DNA from: Rhodoferax sp. U11-2br
GTDB lineage: Bacteria; Pseudomonadota; Gammaproteobacteria; Burkholderiales; Burkholderiaceae_C
Direction: 5' to 3'
DNA: 64,000 nt
NCBI RefSeq assembly: GCF_018619435.1
Contig: NZ_JAHFZF010000001.1
Span: 1-64,000 of the forward strand
A program made the position numbers and the translations under genes. The notes below the pieces were generated by a model. The model was not told the origin of the DNA, did no database searches, and saw only the letters and a list, made by a program, of their open reading frames with translations. Shown here piece after piece: positions 1 through 9,107 of this stretch (its first letter is position 1; each line of letters opens with the position of its first letter).

Positions 1-135
1 GGGAGATAGGGGGGGTCAACGCGCGTAGCTAGACAACACAGCAAGTACACATGATCCGTTGCCAGATCCCCTAGGGCATGGGCATGGGCATGACCAGACC
101 CAGCCGTATAAACTCAGCCCCAACCAAGCCGACCC

Positions 136-975
136 ATGACCCCACAAGACTACGTCCAGCAAAAGGCCGCCGCCTCCGGCAGCAGTTTTTATTACGCCTT
201 TTTGTTCCTGCCACCACCCCGGCGTGCCGCCATCACCGCGTTTTATGCGTTTTGCCGCGAGGTCGATGATGTGGTCGATGACGCCACCGACATCGGTGTG
301 GCCGCCACCAAACTGGCCTGGTGGCAGCAAGAGGTGGCCAAATCTTTTGCCGGGCAGCCCAGCCACCCGGTGATGCAGGCGTTGATGCCGCTGACCCAGG
401 ACTTCGCCATCGAGCAGCGCCACCTGCAGGCCGTGATCGAAGGCTGCCAGATGGACCTGAACCAGACACGCTACCTGGACTACCCCGGCCTGCAGCGCTA
501 CTGCCATCTGGTGGCCGGTGTCGTGGGTGAAGTCGCAGCACAGATTTTTGGCCAGACCCAGGCACAAACCACCGCCTACGCCCACACCCTGGGCCAAGCG
601 CTGCAGCTCACCAACATCATCCGCGACGTGGGTGAAGACGCGATGCGTGGGCGCATCTACCTGCCGGTCAACGAGTTGCAACAGTTTGGTGTGACCGCGC
701 AAGAGATTCTGAACCGCAGTTACTCAGACCGTTTCACCGCGCTGATGCGTTTTCAGGCCCAGCGAGCACAAGGCCTGTACGACCAAGCGTTGACCCTGCT
801 GCAGGCCGATGACCGCCGCGCCCAGAAGCCCGGCCTGATGATGGCCAGCATCTACCGTGCGCTGCTGGGTGAGATCGAGCGTGAAGACTTCAAGGTGCTG
901 CACCAACGTATAAGCCTCACCCCGCTGCGCAAGTTCTGGTTGGCCTGGCGCGTGCAAGCGCTGGGGCGCATGTAA
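136..975 (+). CDS. hpnD: Presqualene diphosphate synthase HpnD
   Basis: This 279-residue protein belongs to the squalene/phytoene synthase family and is assigned to HpnD, which condenses two farnesyl diphosphates to presqualene diphosphate for hopanoid synthesis. The first Asp-rich motif is seen as DDVVDD (residues 44-49) and the second as RDVGED (163-168), followed by a GRIYLP stretch typical of the family. Both Mg-diphosphate-binding motifs are intact. The start ATG follows about 135 bp with no coding frame, so the usual upstream partner hpnC is not directly adjacent. The gene for HpnE starts 5 bp after its stop, which supports HpnD over phytoene synthase. Cytoplasmic or membrane-associated. 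The neighbour makes the assignment firm. Confidence 0.93.
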   Translation: MTPQDYVQQKAAASGSSFYYAFLFLPPPRRAAITAFYAFCREVDDVVDDATDIGVAATKLAWWQQEVAKSFAGQPSHPVMQALMPLTQDFAIEQRHLQAVIEGCQMDLNQTRYLDYPGLQRYCHLVAGVVGEVAAQIFGQTQAQTTAYAHTLGQALQLTNIIRDVGEDAMRGRIYLPVNELQQFGVTAQEILNRSYSDRFTALMRFQAQRAQGLYDQALTLLQADDRRAQKPGLMMASIYRALLGEIEREDFKVLHQRISLTPLRKFWLAWRVQALGRM

Positions 976-980
976 CACCC

Positions 981-2327
981 TTGGCCGTGGCCGCAGGTTT
1001 GAACATTGCCGTGGTGGGTGCCGGCTGGGCTGGCCTGGCCGCCGCCGTGACTGCCACTCAGGCGGGTCATACCACTACTGTTTTTGAAGCAGCAGAGGCT
1101 TTAGGTGGAAGGGCCAGAGCCATCAAAGCCGCTTTGCCCGATGGCACACAGGTGGTCCTGGACAACGGCCAGCACATCCTGATTGGTGCGTATTCAGACA
1201 CCCTGGCGCTGATGCGGCAGGTGGGTGTGGCGCCAGAGCAAACGCTGCTCGACCTGCCGATGCGCTTGCCGTTTCCCGATGGCCTGGGTATCCGTTTTCC
1301 GAACTGGCCGACGCCTCTGGATGCGCTCGGCGGCATCCTTGGAGCACGTGGCTGGTCGCTGGGCGACAAATGGTCGCTGTTACGCACTGCAGCAGGCTGG
1401 CAGCGCCAGGGTTTTGTCTGTGACGATTCACTCAGTGTGGCCGCCTTGTGCCACAGTCTCACACCCCGCATCCTGGCCGAACTGATCGAGCCGCTGTGTG
1501 TCTCGGCCCTCAACACACCGGCAGACCAGGCCAGTGGTCGCGTCTTTTTGCGGGTGTTGCGCGATGCCTTGTTTGGCGAGGTGGGTGGCTCGCACCTGCT
1601 GCTGCCCACCACCGACCTGGGTGCCTTGTTGCCGCAGGCTGCAGCCGATTGGCTGCAGCAACGCGGCGGGCAAGTGCTGTGCAAAGCGCGGGTGGAAGGC
1701 TTGCAGCGCTCCGACACCCAGTGGCAGCTGGCGGGCTCCGGTCTGGGCCCAGCGGCTGAGAAGGGGTTTGACGCGGTGATCTGGGCCACTTCAGCATCCA
1801 ACGCAGCTCAGGCCCTTATGAAATTTGGGCTAGATGCTCCTGAAAACATATCAAATGCGGTGCAGAGCTGGGCCCAGACCGCGCAGGCCCTGCAGTTTGA
1901 GGCCATTGCCACGGTCTACGCCTGGTCGGCCAACGCCCGCCTCAGCCAGCCCATGTTGGCGCTGCGCAGCAACGCCGCGCAGCCAGCGCAGTTTGCGTTT
2001 GACCGGGCTAGCCTCGGGAGCCCAAGAGGCTTGCTGGCCTTTGTGGTGAGTGCGGCCCAGGCTGACCGTGCCACCCTACAGGCGCAGGTGCTGGCGCAAG
2101 CCAAGGCGCAGCTGGGGCTGGACCTGTTGCCGGTGCTCACCGTGGTGGAAAAACGCGCCACTTTTGCCTGCACCCCCGGCTTGCAACGCCCGGCACAACA
2201 CATTGCACCAGGCCTCTTGGCCTGTGGCGACTATGTGGAAGGCCCCTACCCGGCCACGCTGGAAGGCGCCGTGCGCAGCGGCATCGCTGCCATCCAAACG
2301 CTGACTCTGGGCGCCGTGGGTGCATGA
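981..2327 (+). CDS. hpnE: Hydroxysqualene dehydroxylase HpnE
   Basis: A 448-residue FAD-dependent amine-oxidase/desaturase-type protein. The N-terminal dinucleotide-binding motif GAGWAG (about residues 14-19) is followed by an FEAAEALGGRA segment typical of the family, and the C-terminal FAD site reads ACGDYVEGPYPATLEGA. HpnE reduces hydroxysqualene to squalene after HpnC and HpnD. It starts with TTG 5 bp downstream of hpnD; no ATG lies before the FAD motif, so a non-ATG start and translational coupling are likely. A copy of the dispersed palindromic repeat (about 1801-1856) is read through in frame and contributes an ALMKFGLDAPE peptide in the middle of the protein. Confidence 0.92.
   Translation: MAVAAGLNIAVVGAGWAGLAAAVTATQAGHTTTVFEAAEALGGRARAIKAALPDGTQVVLDNGQHILIGAYSDTLALMRQVGVAPEQTLLDLPMRLPFPDGLGIRFPNWPTPLDALGGILGARGWSLGDKWSLLRTAAGWQRQGFVCDDSLSVAALCHSLTPRILAELIEPLCVSALNTPADQASGRVFLRVLRDALFGEVGGSHLLLPTTDLGALLPQAAADWLQQRGGQVLCKARVEGLQRSDTQWQLAGSGLGPAAEKGFDAVIWATSASNAAQALMKFGLDAPENISNAVQSWAQTAQALQFEAIATVYAWSANARLSQPMLALRSNAAQPAQFAFDRASLGSPRGLLAFVVSAAQADRATLQAQVLAQAKAQLGLDLLPVLTVVEKRATFACTPGLQRPAQHIAPGLLACGDYVEGPYPATLEGAVRSGIAAIQTLTLGAVGA
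1801..1856 (+). repeat. Dispersed palindromic repeat copy inside hpnE
   Basis: The core GGCCCTTATGAAATTTGGGCT, preceded by AGCTC and followed by AGATGC, matches the layout of the intergenic copies near 20.6 and 22.9 kb (AGCT, AGCCCTTAT, spacer, AAGGGCT, AGAGGCC). It is diverged and lies in the open frame of hpnE without breaking it. Assignment rests on visual alignment with the other copies only. Confidence 0.5.
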
Positions 2328-2386
2328 ACACCCGCATTGGCCTCGTATGATGCGGCCATGAAACGGAACTTTTTCGCAGACACACC

Positions 2387-4795
2387 ATGAAGCTGGCTCT
2401 CAAAATTTTGGTGGGCGTGTTGCTGGCCCTGCTCTTGGCGGCGTTGGCGGGTGGCTTTTGGTATGTGTCTAGCAAGAAACCGCAACGCTCGGGTGAACTG
2501 ACACTGACCCAGCTCAGCGCCCCGGTCACGGTACGTTATGACGAACGTGGCGTCCCACACATCAAGGCGGCCAACGAAGCCGACCTGTACCGGGCACTCG
2601 GTTATGTGCACGCCCAGGACCGCCTGTTCCAGATGGAGATGGCGCGCCGCCTGGCGCAAGGTGAACTCGCAGCGGTGTTGGGCCCCGACCTGGTCCGGGT
2701 CGACAAACTGTTTCGCACCCTGCGCCTGCGTGAACACGCGGCCCAGGTGGTGGCCAAGCTCGACCAGAACAGCCCGGCCATCAAGGCACAGCTCGCTTAC
2801 CTGGACGGCATCAACCAGTACCAGGCCAGCCACCCCGCGCCGATGGAATTTGACCTGGTGGGTATCCCCAAGCGCCCCTTCACGCTGGCTGACACGGTGG
2901 CGGTCTCGGGTTACCTGGCCTACAGCTTTGCCGCGGCCTTCAAGACCGAGCCAGTGCTGACCTATGTGCGCGACGAACTGGGGCCGGACTACCTGCGCAT
3001 TTTTGACCTGGACTGGCACCCGCTGGGGGTGCTGAGCAAAGCCAACACCGCCAGCCTCGCACCCGACTGGCGGGCACTGAACCAGCTGAGCCTGGCCGCC
3101 AACGAGGTGCATGAGGTGGCCGGTGTGCCGCTGTTTGAGGGAAGCAACGCCTGGGCCGTGTCGGGACCGCGCACATCAAGTGGCAAACCGATGCTCGCGG
3201 GTGACCCGCACATCAACTTCAGCGTGCCCTCGGTCTGGTACGAGGCGCACCTGAGTGCACCCGGCTTTGAGCTGTATGGCCATTTCCAGGCGCTCAATGC
3301 CTCGGCCCTGATGGGCCACAACCGCCAATTCGGCTGGACACTGACCATGTTCCAGAACGACGACATGGACCTGGTCAAGTTGCGCACCAACCCCAACAAC
3401 CCGAACCAGGTGGCCTACATGGGTGAGTGGGTTGACCTGCAGACGACCCAGGAGACCATCCAGGTCAAGGACGGCAAACCGGTGACACTGACCCTGCAAC
3501 GCGCACCCCAAGGCCCGGTCATCACCAGCGCCTTTCGCGACAACCTGGGTGAGGGGCAGCCCGTGGCCATGTGGTGGACCTTTCTGGAAACCGAGAACCC
3601 GGTGCTGGATGCGTTCTACGAACTGAACCGCGCCGACACCCTGCCCAAGGCACGCGAAGCCGCCAGCAAAATCCATGCACCCGGTCTGAACATTGTCTGG
3701 GCCAATGCCGGTGGCAACATCGGCTGGTGGGCGGCCGCCAAGCTGGTGATCCGCCCCGAGGGTGTGCAGCCGATGTTCATCCTGGACGGCGAAGAGGAAG
3801 AGTCTGACAAGCTGGGCTTTTACCGCTTCAGCGACAACCCGCAAGAAGAAAACCCGCCACGCGGCTACATCGTCTCGGCCAACCAGCAGCCGCTGGCCCC
3901 CAGCGGCCTGCCGGTGGCGGGTTATTACAACGCTTATGACCGGGCTCAGGCGCTTGAAGACCGTCTGGGGGACGACAAGATCCAGTGGAACGCGCTCAAC
4001 ACCCAGTCCCTGCAACTCAGCACCCAGACCGCCTACTACTGGCGGGTGCTCAAGCCCCTGCTGCCGCTGCTCAGCGAAGTGGTGCGCGACCCGATGGAGC
4101 GCTCGGTGTTTGACAGTCTGACGGTCTGGGACGGGCAATACACCCCGTTCAACATCCCGCCCACGGTGTTCACCCAGCTCCTGTACGAGCTGACCCAAGC
4201 GGCACTGGCGGACGAACTCGGTGAGATGCAGTTCAAGAACCTGCTGAGCACCCGGGCACTGGACCTGGCCCTGCCCCGTCTGGCACAAGACGAGGATTCA
4301 CCGTGGTGGGACAACATCAACACCAAAAAAGTCGAGACCCGCCAAGACATCGTACGCACCGCCTGGCGCGCCACCATGGCCCACCTGAAGGCCACCCTGG
4401 GCGACAGCCCCAACGACTGGGGTTGGGGCGGTGCCCACACCCTCACCCACAAACACCCGCTGGCGGTGCAGCAGCCACTGAGCTGGCTGCTCAATGTCGG
4501 GCCGTTTGAGGTGGGTGGCGCACGTGAGGTGCCCAACAACCTGTCACAAGCCATCAGCCCGGCCCCCTGGCAGGTGGTGTACGGCCCCTCCACCCGGCGC
4601 ATCATTGACTTCGCCGACCCCGGTCAGGCCCGTGGCATCAATCCGGTGGGGCAAAGTGGTGTGCCGTTTGACAGCCATTACCAAGATCAGGCCGCCGCTT
4701 ATGCCGTGGGTGGTTACATGCGGGAATACCTCAACGAGTCCGACGTGGCCATCAACACCCGCAGCACCCTGCGCTTGTTGCCGAGCCGGCGCTAA
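2387..4795 (+). CDS. Penicillin acylase family N-terminal nucleophile hydrolase
   Basis: An 802-residue precursor of the penicillin amidase family (Ntn hydrolases that cleave amide bonds such as those in beta-lactam side chains, acyl-homoserine lactones or cyclic lipopeptides). An N-terminal hydrophobic segment (residues 4-24) is a signal peptide or anchor, so the mature enzyme is periplasmic. The autoprocessing site is visible as G252-S253-N-A-W; Ser253 would become the N-terminal nucleophile of the beta chain after excision of the linker. The alpha-chain signature LGYVHAQDRLFQMEM lies near residue 75. Length is normal for the family. The substrate cannot be read from sequence. It stands alone between hpnE and hemH, 59 bp after hpnE. 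Confidence 0.9.
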   Translation: MKLALKILVGVLLALLLAALAGGFWYVSSKKPQRSGELTLTQLSAPVTVRYDERGVPHIKAANEADLYRALGYVHAQDRLFQMEMARRLAQGELAAVLGPDLVRVDKLFRTLRLREHAAQVVAKLDQNSPAIKAQLAYLDGINQYQASHPAPMEFDLVGIPKRPFTLADTVAVSGYLAYSFAAAFKTEPVLTYVRDELGPDYLRIFDLDWHPLGVLSKANTASLAPDWRALNQLSLAANEVHEVAGVPLFEGSNAWAVSGPRTSSGKPMLAGDPHINFSVPSVWYEAHLSAPGFELYGHFQALNASALMGHNRQFGWTLTMFQNDDMDLVKLRTNPNNPNQVAYMGEWVDLQTTQETIQVKDGKPVTLTLQRAPQGPVITSAFRDNLGEGQPVAMWWTFLETENPVLDAFYELNRADTLPKAREAASKIHAPGLNIVWANAGGNIGWWAAAKLVIRPEGVQPMFILDGEEEESDKLGFYRFSDNPQEENPPRGYIVSANQQPLAPSGLPVAGYYNAYDRAQALEDRLGDDKIQWNALNTQSLQLSTQTAYYWRVLKPLLPLLSEVVRDPMERSVFDSLTVWDGQYTPFNIPPTVFTQLLYELTQAALADELGEMQFKNLLSTRALDLALPRLAQDEDSPWWDNINTKKVETRQDIVRTAWRATMAHLKATLGDSPNDWGWGGAHTLTHKHPLAVQQPLSWLLNVGPFEVGGAREVPNNLSQAISPAPWQVVYGPSTRRIIDFADPGQARGINPVGQSGVPFDSHYQDQAAAYAVGGYMREYLNESDVAINTRSTLRLLPSRR

Positions 4796-4875
4796 GCTGG
4801 GCCGCATCACCTGCCGTCTGCGTCTCAAAAACACCACATGACCTACGGCGTGCTGCCGTGGGTGAAAATGCAGCA

Positions 4876-5982
4876 ATGTCTCTTTTTCTTCCCCCTTACG
4901 CCGCCGAGCCGCCTTTCGCCCATGGACAGGCGCCACGGACCGGTGTTTTGTACTGCAACCTGGGCACCCCAGACACTCCGACCACCCCGGATGTCCGGCG
5001 TTTTCTGGCCGAGTTCCTGAGTGACCCCCGCGTGGTCGAAATCCCGCGCCTGATCTGGCTGGTGTTGCTGTACGGTGTGGTGTTGCGGGTGCGGCCAGCC
5101 CAGTCGGCGGCGAAATACGCCAGCATCTGGAGCGCAGAGGGCTCGCCCCTGAAAGTCTGGACCGAACGGCAGACCCGCGCCCTGCAGGCCTGGCTGACAC
5201 AACGCAAACACCAGGTGCTGGTGCGGTATGCGATGCGCTACGGCAGCAGCTCCATCCCGAGCCAACTCGATGCCCTCAAGGCCGAAGGCGCCACCCGGGT
5301 TCTGATCGTGCCCGCTTACCCGCAGTATTCGGCCACCACCACCGCCAGCCTGTGGGATGCGGTCTACAAATGGGCCGGCACGGTGCGCAGCATCCCGGAG
5401 TTGCGCTTCATCAACCACTACCACGACGACCCGCACTACATCGCCGCACTGGCATCAAGGGTGTCGCACCACTGGCTGGCACATGGCCGCCCGGATGTGC
5501 TGGTGATGAGTTTCCATGGGGTGCCAGAACGCACATTGCACCTGGGCGACCCCTACCACTGCGAGTGTTTCAAAACCGCACGTCTGCTGGCAGAACAACT
5601 CGGCCTGAACGCCAGCGAGTTCAAGGTGACCTTCCAGTCCCGCCTGGGCCGCGCCAAATGGCTGGAGCCCTACACCGAACCGACCCTGATCGAGATGGGC
5701 AAAGCTGGTGTCAAACGGGTGGATGTGGTGTGCCCGGCCTTCACCAGTGACTGCCTGGAAACCCTGGAAGAGATCAACCAGGAGGCCCGCGAGGCCTTCC
5801 TGCATGCGGGCGGCCAAAGTTTTCACTACATCCCCTGCCTCAACGACGACGAAGCCTGGATTGCCGCTCTGGGTGAAATCACCCAGCAACACCTGATGGG
5901 CTGGCCTACGCAGTCCTTGCCGGACCCACAAGCACTGGCCGCATCCAAGGCCGCCGCGCAGGCGCTGGGCGCCGAGGTCTAG
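4876..5982 (+). CDS. hemH: Ferrochelatase
   Basis: Ferrochelatase inserts Fe2+ into protoporphyrin IX in the last step of haem synthesis. The protein shows the family start VLYCNLGTPDTPT, the active-site MSFHGVPERT with His214, and a YHCECFKTARL stretch typical of proteobacterial HemH. From the ATG chosen here it has 368 residues; a GTG six codons upstream (4858) is possible and would give 374. The gene ends just before a small hairpin at the convergent junction with cheB. Confidence 0.95.
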   Translation: MSLFLPPYAAEPPFAHGQAPRTGVLYCNLGTPDTPTTPDVRRFLAEFLSDPRVVEIPRLIWLVLLYGVVLRVRPAQSAAKYASIWSAEGSPLKVWTERQTRALQAWLTQRKHQVLVRYAMRYGSSSIPSQLDALKAEGATRVLIVPAYPQYSATTTASLWDAVYKWAGTVRSIPELRFINHYHDDPHYIAALASRVSHHWLAHGRPDVLVMSFHGVPERTLHLGDPYHCECFKTARLLAEQLGLNASEFKVTFQSRLGRAKWLEPYTEPTLIEMGKAGVKRVDVVCPAFTSDCLETLEEINQEAREAFLHAGGQSFHYIPCLNDDEAWIAALGEITQQHLMGWPTQSLPDPQALAASKAAAQALGAEV

Positions 5983-5998
5983 GTCCGCTGCAAAATCA

Positions 5999-6016
5999 CC
6001 CGGATCGTGATCCGGG
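5999..6016. terminator. Hairpin at hemH/cheB convergent junction
   Basis: A perfect 8-bp inverted repeat, CCCGGATC-GT-GATCCGGG, lies in the 36-bp gap between two convergent stop codons. There is no T-tract on either side, so a terminator role is only suggested by position. Confidence 0.4.
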
Positions 6017-6018
6017 CC

Positions 6019-7086
6019 TCAGCGCACCATCACGCCAGAGAGCTGCTGCATGATCTCGCGCCCAATGGCCGTCAGGGGTACGGATTTCTCAACCCCGCCA
6101 CGTTTGACCGCCTCCTTGGGCATGCCGTAGACCACACAACTGGCCTCGTCCTGCGCCACCGTGCGGGCACCGGCCTTGCGCATCTCGGCCAGACCTGCCG
6201 CACCATCGTCCCCCATGCCAGTCATGATCACCCCCAGAGCATTGACACCGGCACATTTGGCCACTGACCTGAACAACACATCAACCGAGGGGCGATGCCG
6301 GTTCACCAGCGGCCCATCCATCACCTCCACGTAATACTGGGCACCGGTGCGGCGCAGCAGCATGTGTTTGCCACCCGGCGCAATCAGGGCGCGGCTATTG
6401 ACCACGCGGTCGTTGTTCTGCGCTTCTTTCACCTCGATTTGGCACAGGCTGTTGAGCCGTTGGGCAAAGGCGGCGGTGAATTTCTCCGGCATGTGTTGCA
6501 CGATCACGATGCCCGGCGTCACCCGCGGCAGGCTGGTTAGCACCACCTCCAGCGCCTGGGTGCCGCCGGTTGAGGTGCCCAGCGCCACCACCCGATCGGT
6601 AGTCTGGATCATGGCCGAGTGTTTGTCCGCCGCTGGCATGATCACGTCGGCGGTGTTCTTGACCGACACATGCAGCGCCTTCACATTGGCCTTGGCTGCC
6701 GCCTTGACCGCCGTCACCATGTCTTCACTGGCGTCTTCCAAAAACTGCTTGAGGCCAATTTTGGGTTTGGCGATGATCGCCACCGCACCGGCTGCCAATG
6801 CCGCCATCGAGGTTTTGGCACCCGACTCCACCAGGGTGGAGCAGATCACCACCGGCGTGGGTCGTTCGGCCATCACCATTTTCAGGAAGGTGATGCCGTC
6901 CATGCGTGGCATCTCGATGTCGAGCACGATCACATCGGGCCACTGCACCTTCATGCGCGCCATGGCCAGGATCGGGTCCGCCACCGCCGCGATGACCTCG
7001 ATCTCGGGGTCTTGTGCCAACTGGCTGGCCACCACCTGACGCACCACCGCCGAATCATCTACCACCAACACCTTGATACGACTCAT
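6019..7086 (-). CDS. cheB: Chemotaxis response regulator methylesterase CheB
   Basis: CheB demethylates or deamidates glutamate sites on chemoreceptors when phosphorylated by CheA. The 355-residue protein has an N-terminal receiver (VVDDSAVVR start, phospho-acceptor in [11 protein letters not shown]) and a C-terminal methylesterase domain with the catalytic triad visible in [11 protein letters not shown] (Ser), QHMPEKF (His) and [11 protein letters not shown] (Asp). It is the last gene of the chemosensory operon; its ATG overlaps the cheD stop as ATGA, and GGAGGAG lies 6 bp before the start. Confidence 0.97.
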   Translation of the reverse strand: MSRIKVLVVDDSAVVRQVVASQLAQDPEIEVIAAVADPILAMARMKVQWPDVIVLDIEMPRMDGITFLKMVMAERPTPVVICSTLVESGAKTSMAALAAGAVAIIAKPKIGLKQFLEDASEDMVTAVKAAAKANVKALHVSVKNTADVIMPAADKHSAMIQTTDRVVALGTSTGGTQALEVVLTSLPRVTPGIVIVQHMPEKFTAAFAQRLNSLCQIEVKEAQNNDRVVNSRALIAPGGKHMLLRRTGAQYYVEVMDGPLVNRHRPSVDVLFRSVAKCAGVNALGVIMTGMGDDGAAGLAEMRKAGARTVAQDEASCVVYGMPKEAVKRGGVEKSVPLTAIGREIMQQLSGVMVR

Positions 7087-7616
7087 GTCGAAGCTCCTCC
7101 GGCTGCATGTTCTGCGGCGATTTCCAGCTGAGAAGGCCGGATCTGGCGCGCCCAGACATCCCCGTTGCTGACATTAAAAATGATCTGCCGATGACCCACG
7201 CCATACAGGCTCTCGGTCACCACCTCGATGCCTTGGTCTTGCAGCAGCAAACGCGCAGCCTCACCGTTGCGCTGCCCCACGGTGATGGCGCTGGCGCGCG
7301 GCTGGTCTGGAAACATGTTGCCACCGCCAAAGATCTTGGCCTGGCACTGTCGGGGGTTGATACCTGCGGCTTTTAAATCCTTGATCATCCACTGCAAGGC
7401 CTCATCGCCATACCGGCCATCCAGCACATGCCCTGGCACGGCAGCCGCTCGTGTTGGCAACAAGAAGTGCGACATGCCGCCCACACACTCAAACGGGTGC
7501 CACAAGGTGATCGACACACAGGAGCCCAGAATGGTGCGGATCTGAAAGCTGGCATCTCCCACAAACAGCTCACCGGGCTGCAAGAAGATGTCCATCAGGT
7601 CTTTCAGGCGCGTCAC
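7083..7616 (-). CDS. cheD: Chemoreceptor glutamine deamidase CheD
   Basis: CheD deamidates receptor glutamines and can bind CheC or CheY-type partners. The 177-residue protein shows the CheD core PGELFVG, the catalytic cysteine in [12 protein letters not shown] and the catalytic histidine in MSHFLLP. It starts with GTG one base after the cheR stop and overlaps cheB by 4 bp, so the three genes are tightly coupled. The start is supported by the normal N-terminal length. Confidence 0.95.
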   Translation of the reverse strand: MTRLKDLMDIFLQPGELFVGDASFQIRTILGSCVSITLWHPFECVGGMSHFLLPTRAAAVPGHVLDGRYGDEALQWMIKDLKAAGINPRQCQAKIFGGGNMFPDQPRASAITVGQRNGEAARLLLQDQGIEVVTESLYGVGHRQIIFNVSNGDVWARQIRPSQLEIAAEHAAGGAST

Positions 7617-7617
7617 C

Positions 7618-8427
7618 TCAAGCCCCCTTGCGGTAAATCGCTGGCGCCACCATCGTCACCGCCTGGGTGATGTCGTTGAGGCTCTCAGAATGCCCGACAC
7701 AAAAATGGCCACCTGGTTTGATGGTGGCAATCACCCGCGCCACCACATCGCGCTTGGTGTCGTTGTTGAAGTAAATCATCACGTTGCGCAAGAACACCAC
7801 ATCAAACTGCCCCAACTCTGGCAGTGCCGCGTTGAGGTTGACTTGGCGAAATGTCACTTTGCTGCGCAGGTTGCGTTGCACCAAAAAATACCCGTCGTAA
7901 GGGCCTTCCCCCTTACGACAAAAGCGTTTCAGGTAGTCCTGTGGGATATGGCGGCCGCGCTCCATCGGGTACAGGGCACGGCGTGCGCCATCAATCACGC
8001 GGGTGCTGATGTCGCTGCCCAAAATCTCCCACGGCGTGGTCTGCATGCAGTCGGCCAGCACCATGGCCATGCTGTAGGCCTCCTCCCCGCTGGAGCTGGC
8101 CGCGCTCCAGACCCGAAAGGGCTGGGAACGGCTGCGCGCCGCCAAGGCCTGGGCACGCAAAAACTCAAAGTGTTTGGGTTCGCGAAAGAAATAGGTTTCG
8201 TTGGTGGTCAGCAAGTCGATCGCCATCTGCACCTCCGCTGGATGCTGGCCCGACTTGAGCAGCTTGAAATACGCACCAAAGCTGCTGAGCTCATGCGCGG
8301 CCAAGCGCTTGCCCAGCCGACCGGTCACCAACGCCTTTTTGGCGTCCCCCATGGTGATGCCGGCCGCGTCAAAGATAAAGCGCTGAAACTGGGCAAACTC
8401 GGTGTCGGAAATGGAGACAAGCAACAC
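7618..8427 (-). CDS. cheR: Chemotaxis protein methyltransferase CheR
   Basis: CheR transfers methyl groups from S-adenosylmethionine to receptor glutamates. The N-terminal helical domain (SDTEFAQFQRFIFDAAGI) is followed by the SAM-binding domain with VWSAASSSGEEAYS and FDVVFLRNVMIYF. The GTG at 8427 is preferred because an AAGG sits 7 bp upstream; a TTG two codons earlier (8433) would put the ribosome site too close. The 130 bp between cheW and cheR on this strand hold a copy of the dispersed repeat, so cheR-cheD-cheB may have lower or separate expression. Confidence 0.95.
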   Translation of the reverse strand: MLLVSISDTEFAQFQRFIFDAAGITMGDAKKALVTGRLGKRLAAHELSSFGAYFKLLKSGQHPAEVQMAIDLLTTNETYFFREPKHFEFLRAQALAARSRSQPFRVWSAASSSGEEAYSMAMVLADCMQTTPWEILGSDISTRVIDGARRALYPMERGRHIPQDYLKRFCRKGEGPYDGYFLVQRNLRSKVTFRQVNLNAALPELGQFDVVFLRNVMIYFNNDTKRDVVARVIATIKPGGHFCVGHSESLNDITQAVTMVAPAIYRKGA

Positions 8428-8442
8428 GATCAATCCTTGGGA

Positions 8443-8510
8443 ATTTTTTGATATTTTTGGTCTCTAACCCTTGATCAGAAAGGGTTATCAGCTATTGAAT
8501 TCATATCAAT
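8443..8510 (-). repeat. Dispersed palindromic repeat copy between cheW and cheR
   Basis: On the minus strand the copy reads ATAGCTGAT, AACCCTTTCTGATCAAGGGTT and AGAGACC, then an A/T-rich tail. It is a member of the family described at 20613-20654 and occupies most of the cheW-cheR gap. The 21-nt core is a near-perfect palindrome. Outer limits are approximate. Confidence 0.7.
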
Positions 8511-8561
8511 CAACAAACCTCCCTGCGCCCCCCTGGAGCCTGGCCCATCCAGCTACCCAGC

Positions 8562-9095
8562 TCAGCCCGCAACGCTTGCCAGCTGGCCCATCTGGCTGAT
8601 CTCTTCCATCGATAACACATGATTGACGTTGAGCAAAATCACAAACTTGCCATTGACCTTGGCTATGCCTTCGATGAAGTCCGGGCGGATCTTGGCGCCA
8701 AAACTCGGTGCTGGCTCAATTTCACTGGTGGGGATCTCCAGCACCGCCTGCACCGAGTCCACCACCACTCCCATGGCCTGGTGTTCTCCCTCCTCGTTGG
8801 GGACCTCCACAATCACGATACAGGTGCTCTTGATCACCGGTGTGGATGGTTTGCCAAAGCGGTTGGACAAGTCCATCACCGGCACCACCGCACCACGCAG
8901 GTTGATCACGCCACGGATACACGCAGGCATCATCGGCACCTCGGTCAGGTTGGCATACCAGATGATTTCCTTGATGCAGAGGATGCCAATCGAGAACATC
9001 TCGCCTCCCAGCATGAAGGTGAGGTATTGCTTCTCCTCCACCACACTCTGGCTGGCCCCAGGCTTGGAGGAGTCCGTCTTGACCAATGTGTTCAT
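8562..9095 (-). CDS. cheW: Chemotaxis coupling protein CheW (copy 1)
   Basis: CheW links chemoreceptors to CheA. The 177-residue protein is a single CheW domain with QYLTFMLGGEMFSIGI, an MPACIRGVINLRGAVVPVMDL core and a C-terminal KFVILLNVNHVL segment. AGGAG lies 7 bp before the ATG. It is almost identical to the second CheW at 10877-11413; the differences concentrate in a short loop (VPNEEGEH versus VPTANDGDT) and at the last residues. Together with the upstream mcp it is one unit of a tandem duplication. Confidence 0.96.
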   Translation of the reverse strand: MNTLVKTDSSKPGASQSVVEEKQYLTFMLGGEMFSIGILCIKEIIWYANLTEVPMMPACIRGVINLRGAVVPVMDLSNRFGKPSTPVIKSTCIVIVEVPNEEGEHQAMGVVVDSVQAVLEIPTSEIEPAPSFGAKIRPDFIEGIAKVNGKFVILLNVNHVLSMEEISQMGQLASVAG

Positions 9096-9107
9096 GGTCG
9101 GCTCCTG

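Noticed and set aside
76..93. Triple GGGCAT run (GGGCATGGGCATGGGCAT) upstream of hpnD
   Set aside because: Only three short units and no second example; probably chance or slippage, with no evidence of function.
16..702. A 228-residue minus-strand frame over hpnD
   Set aside because: Shadow of hpnD; low-complexity Gly/His-rich product.
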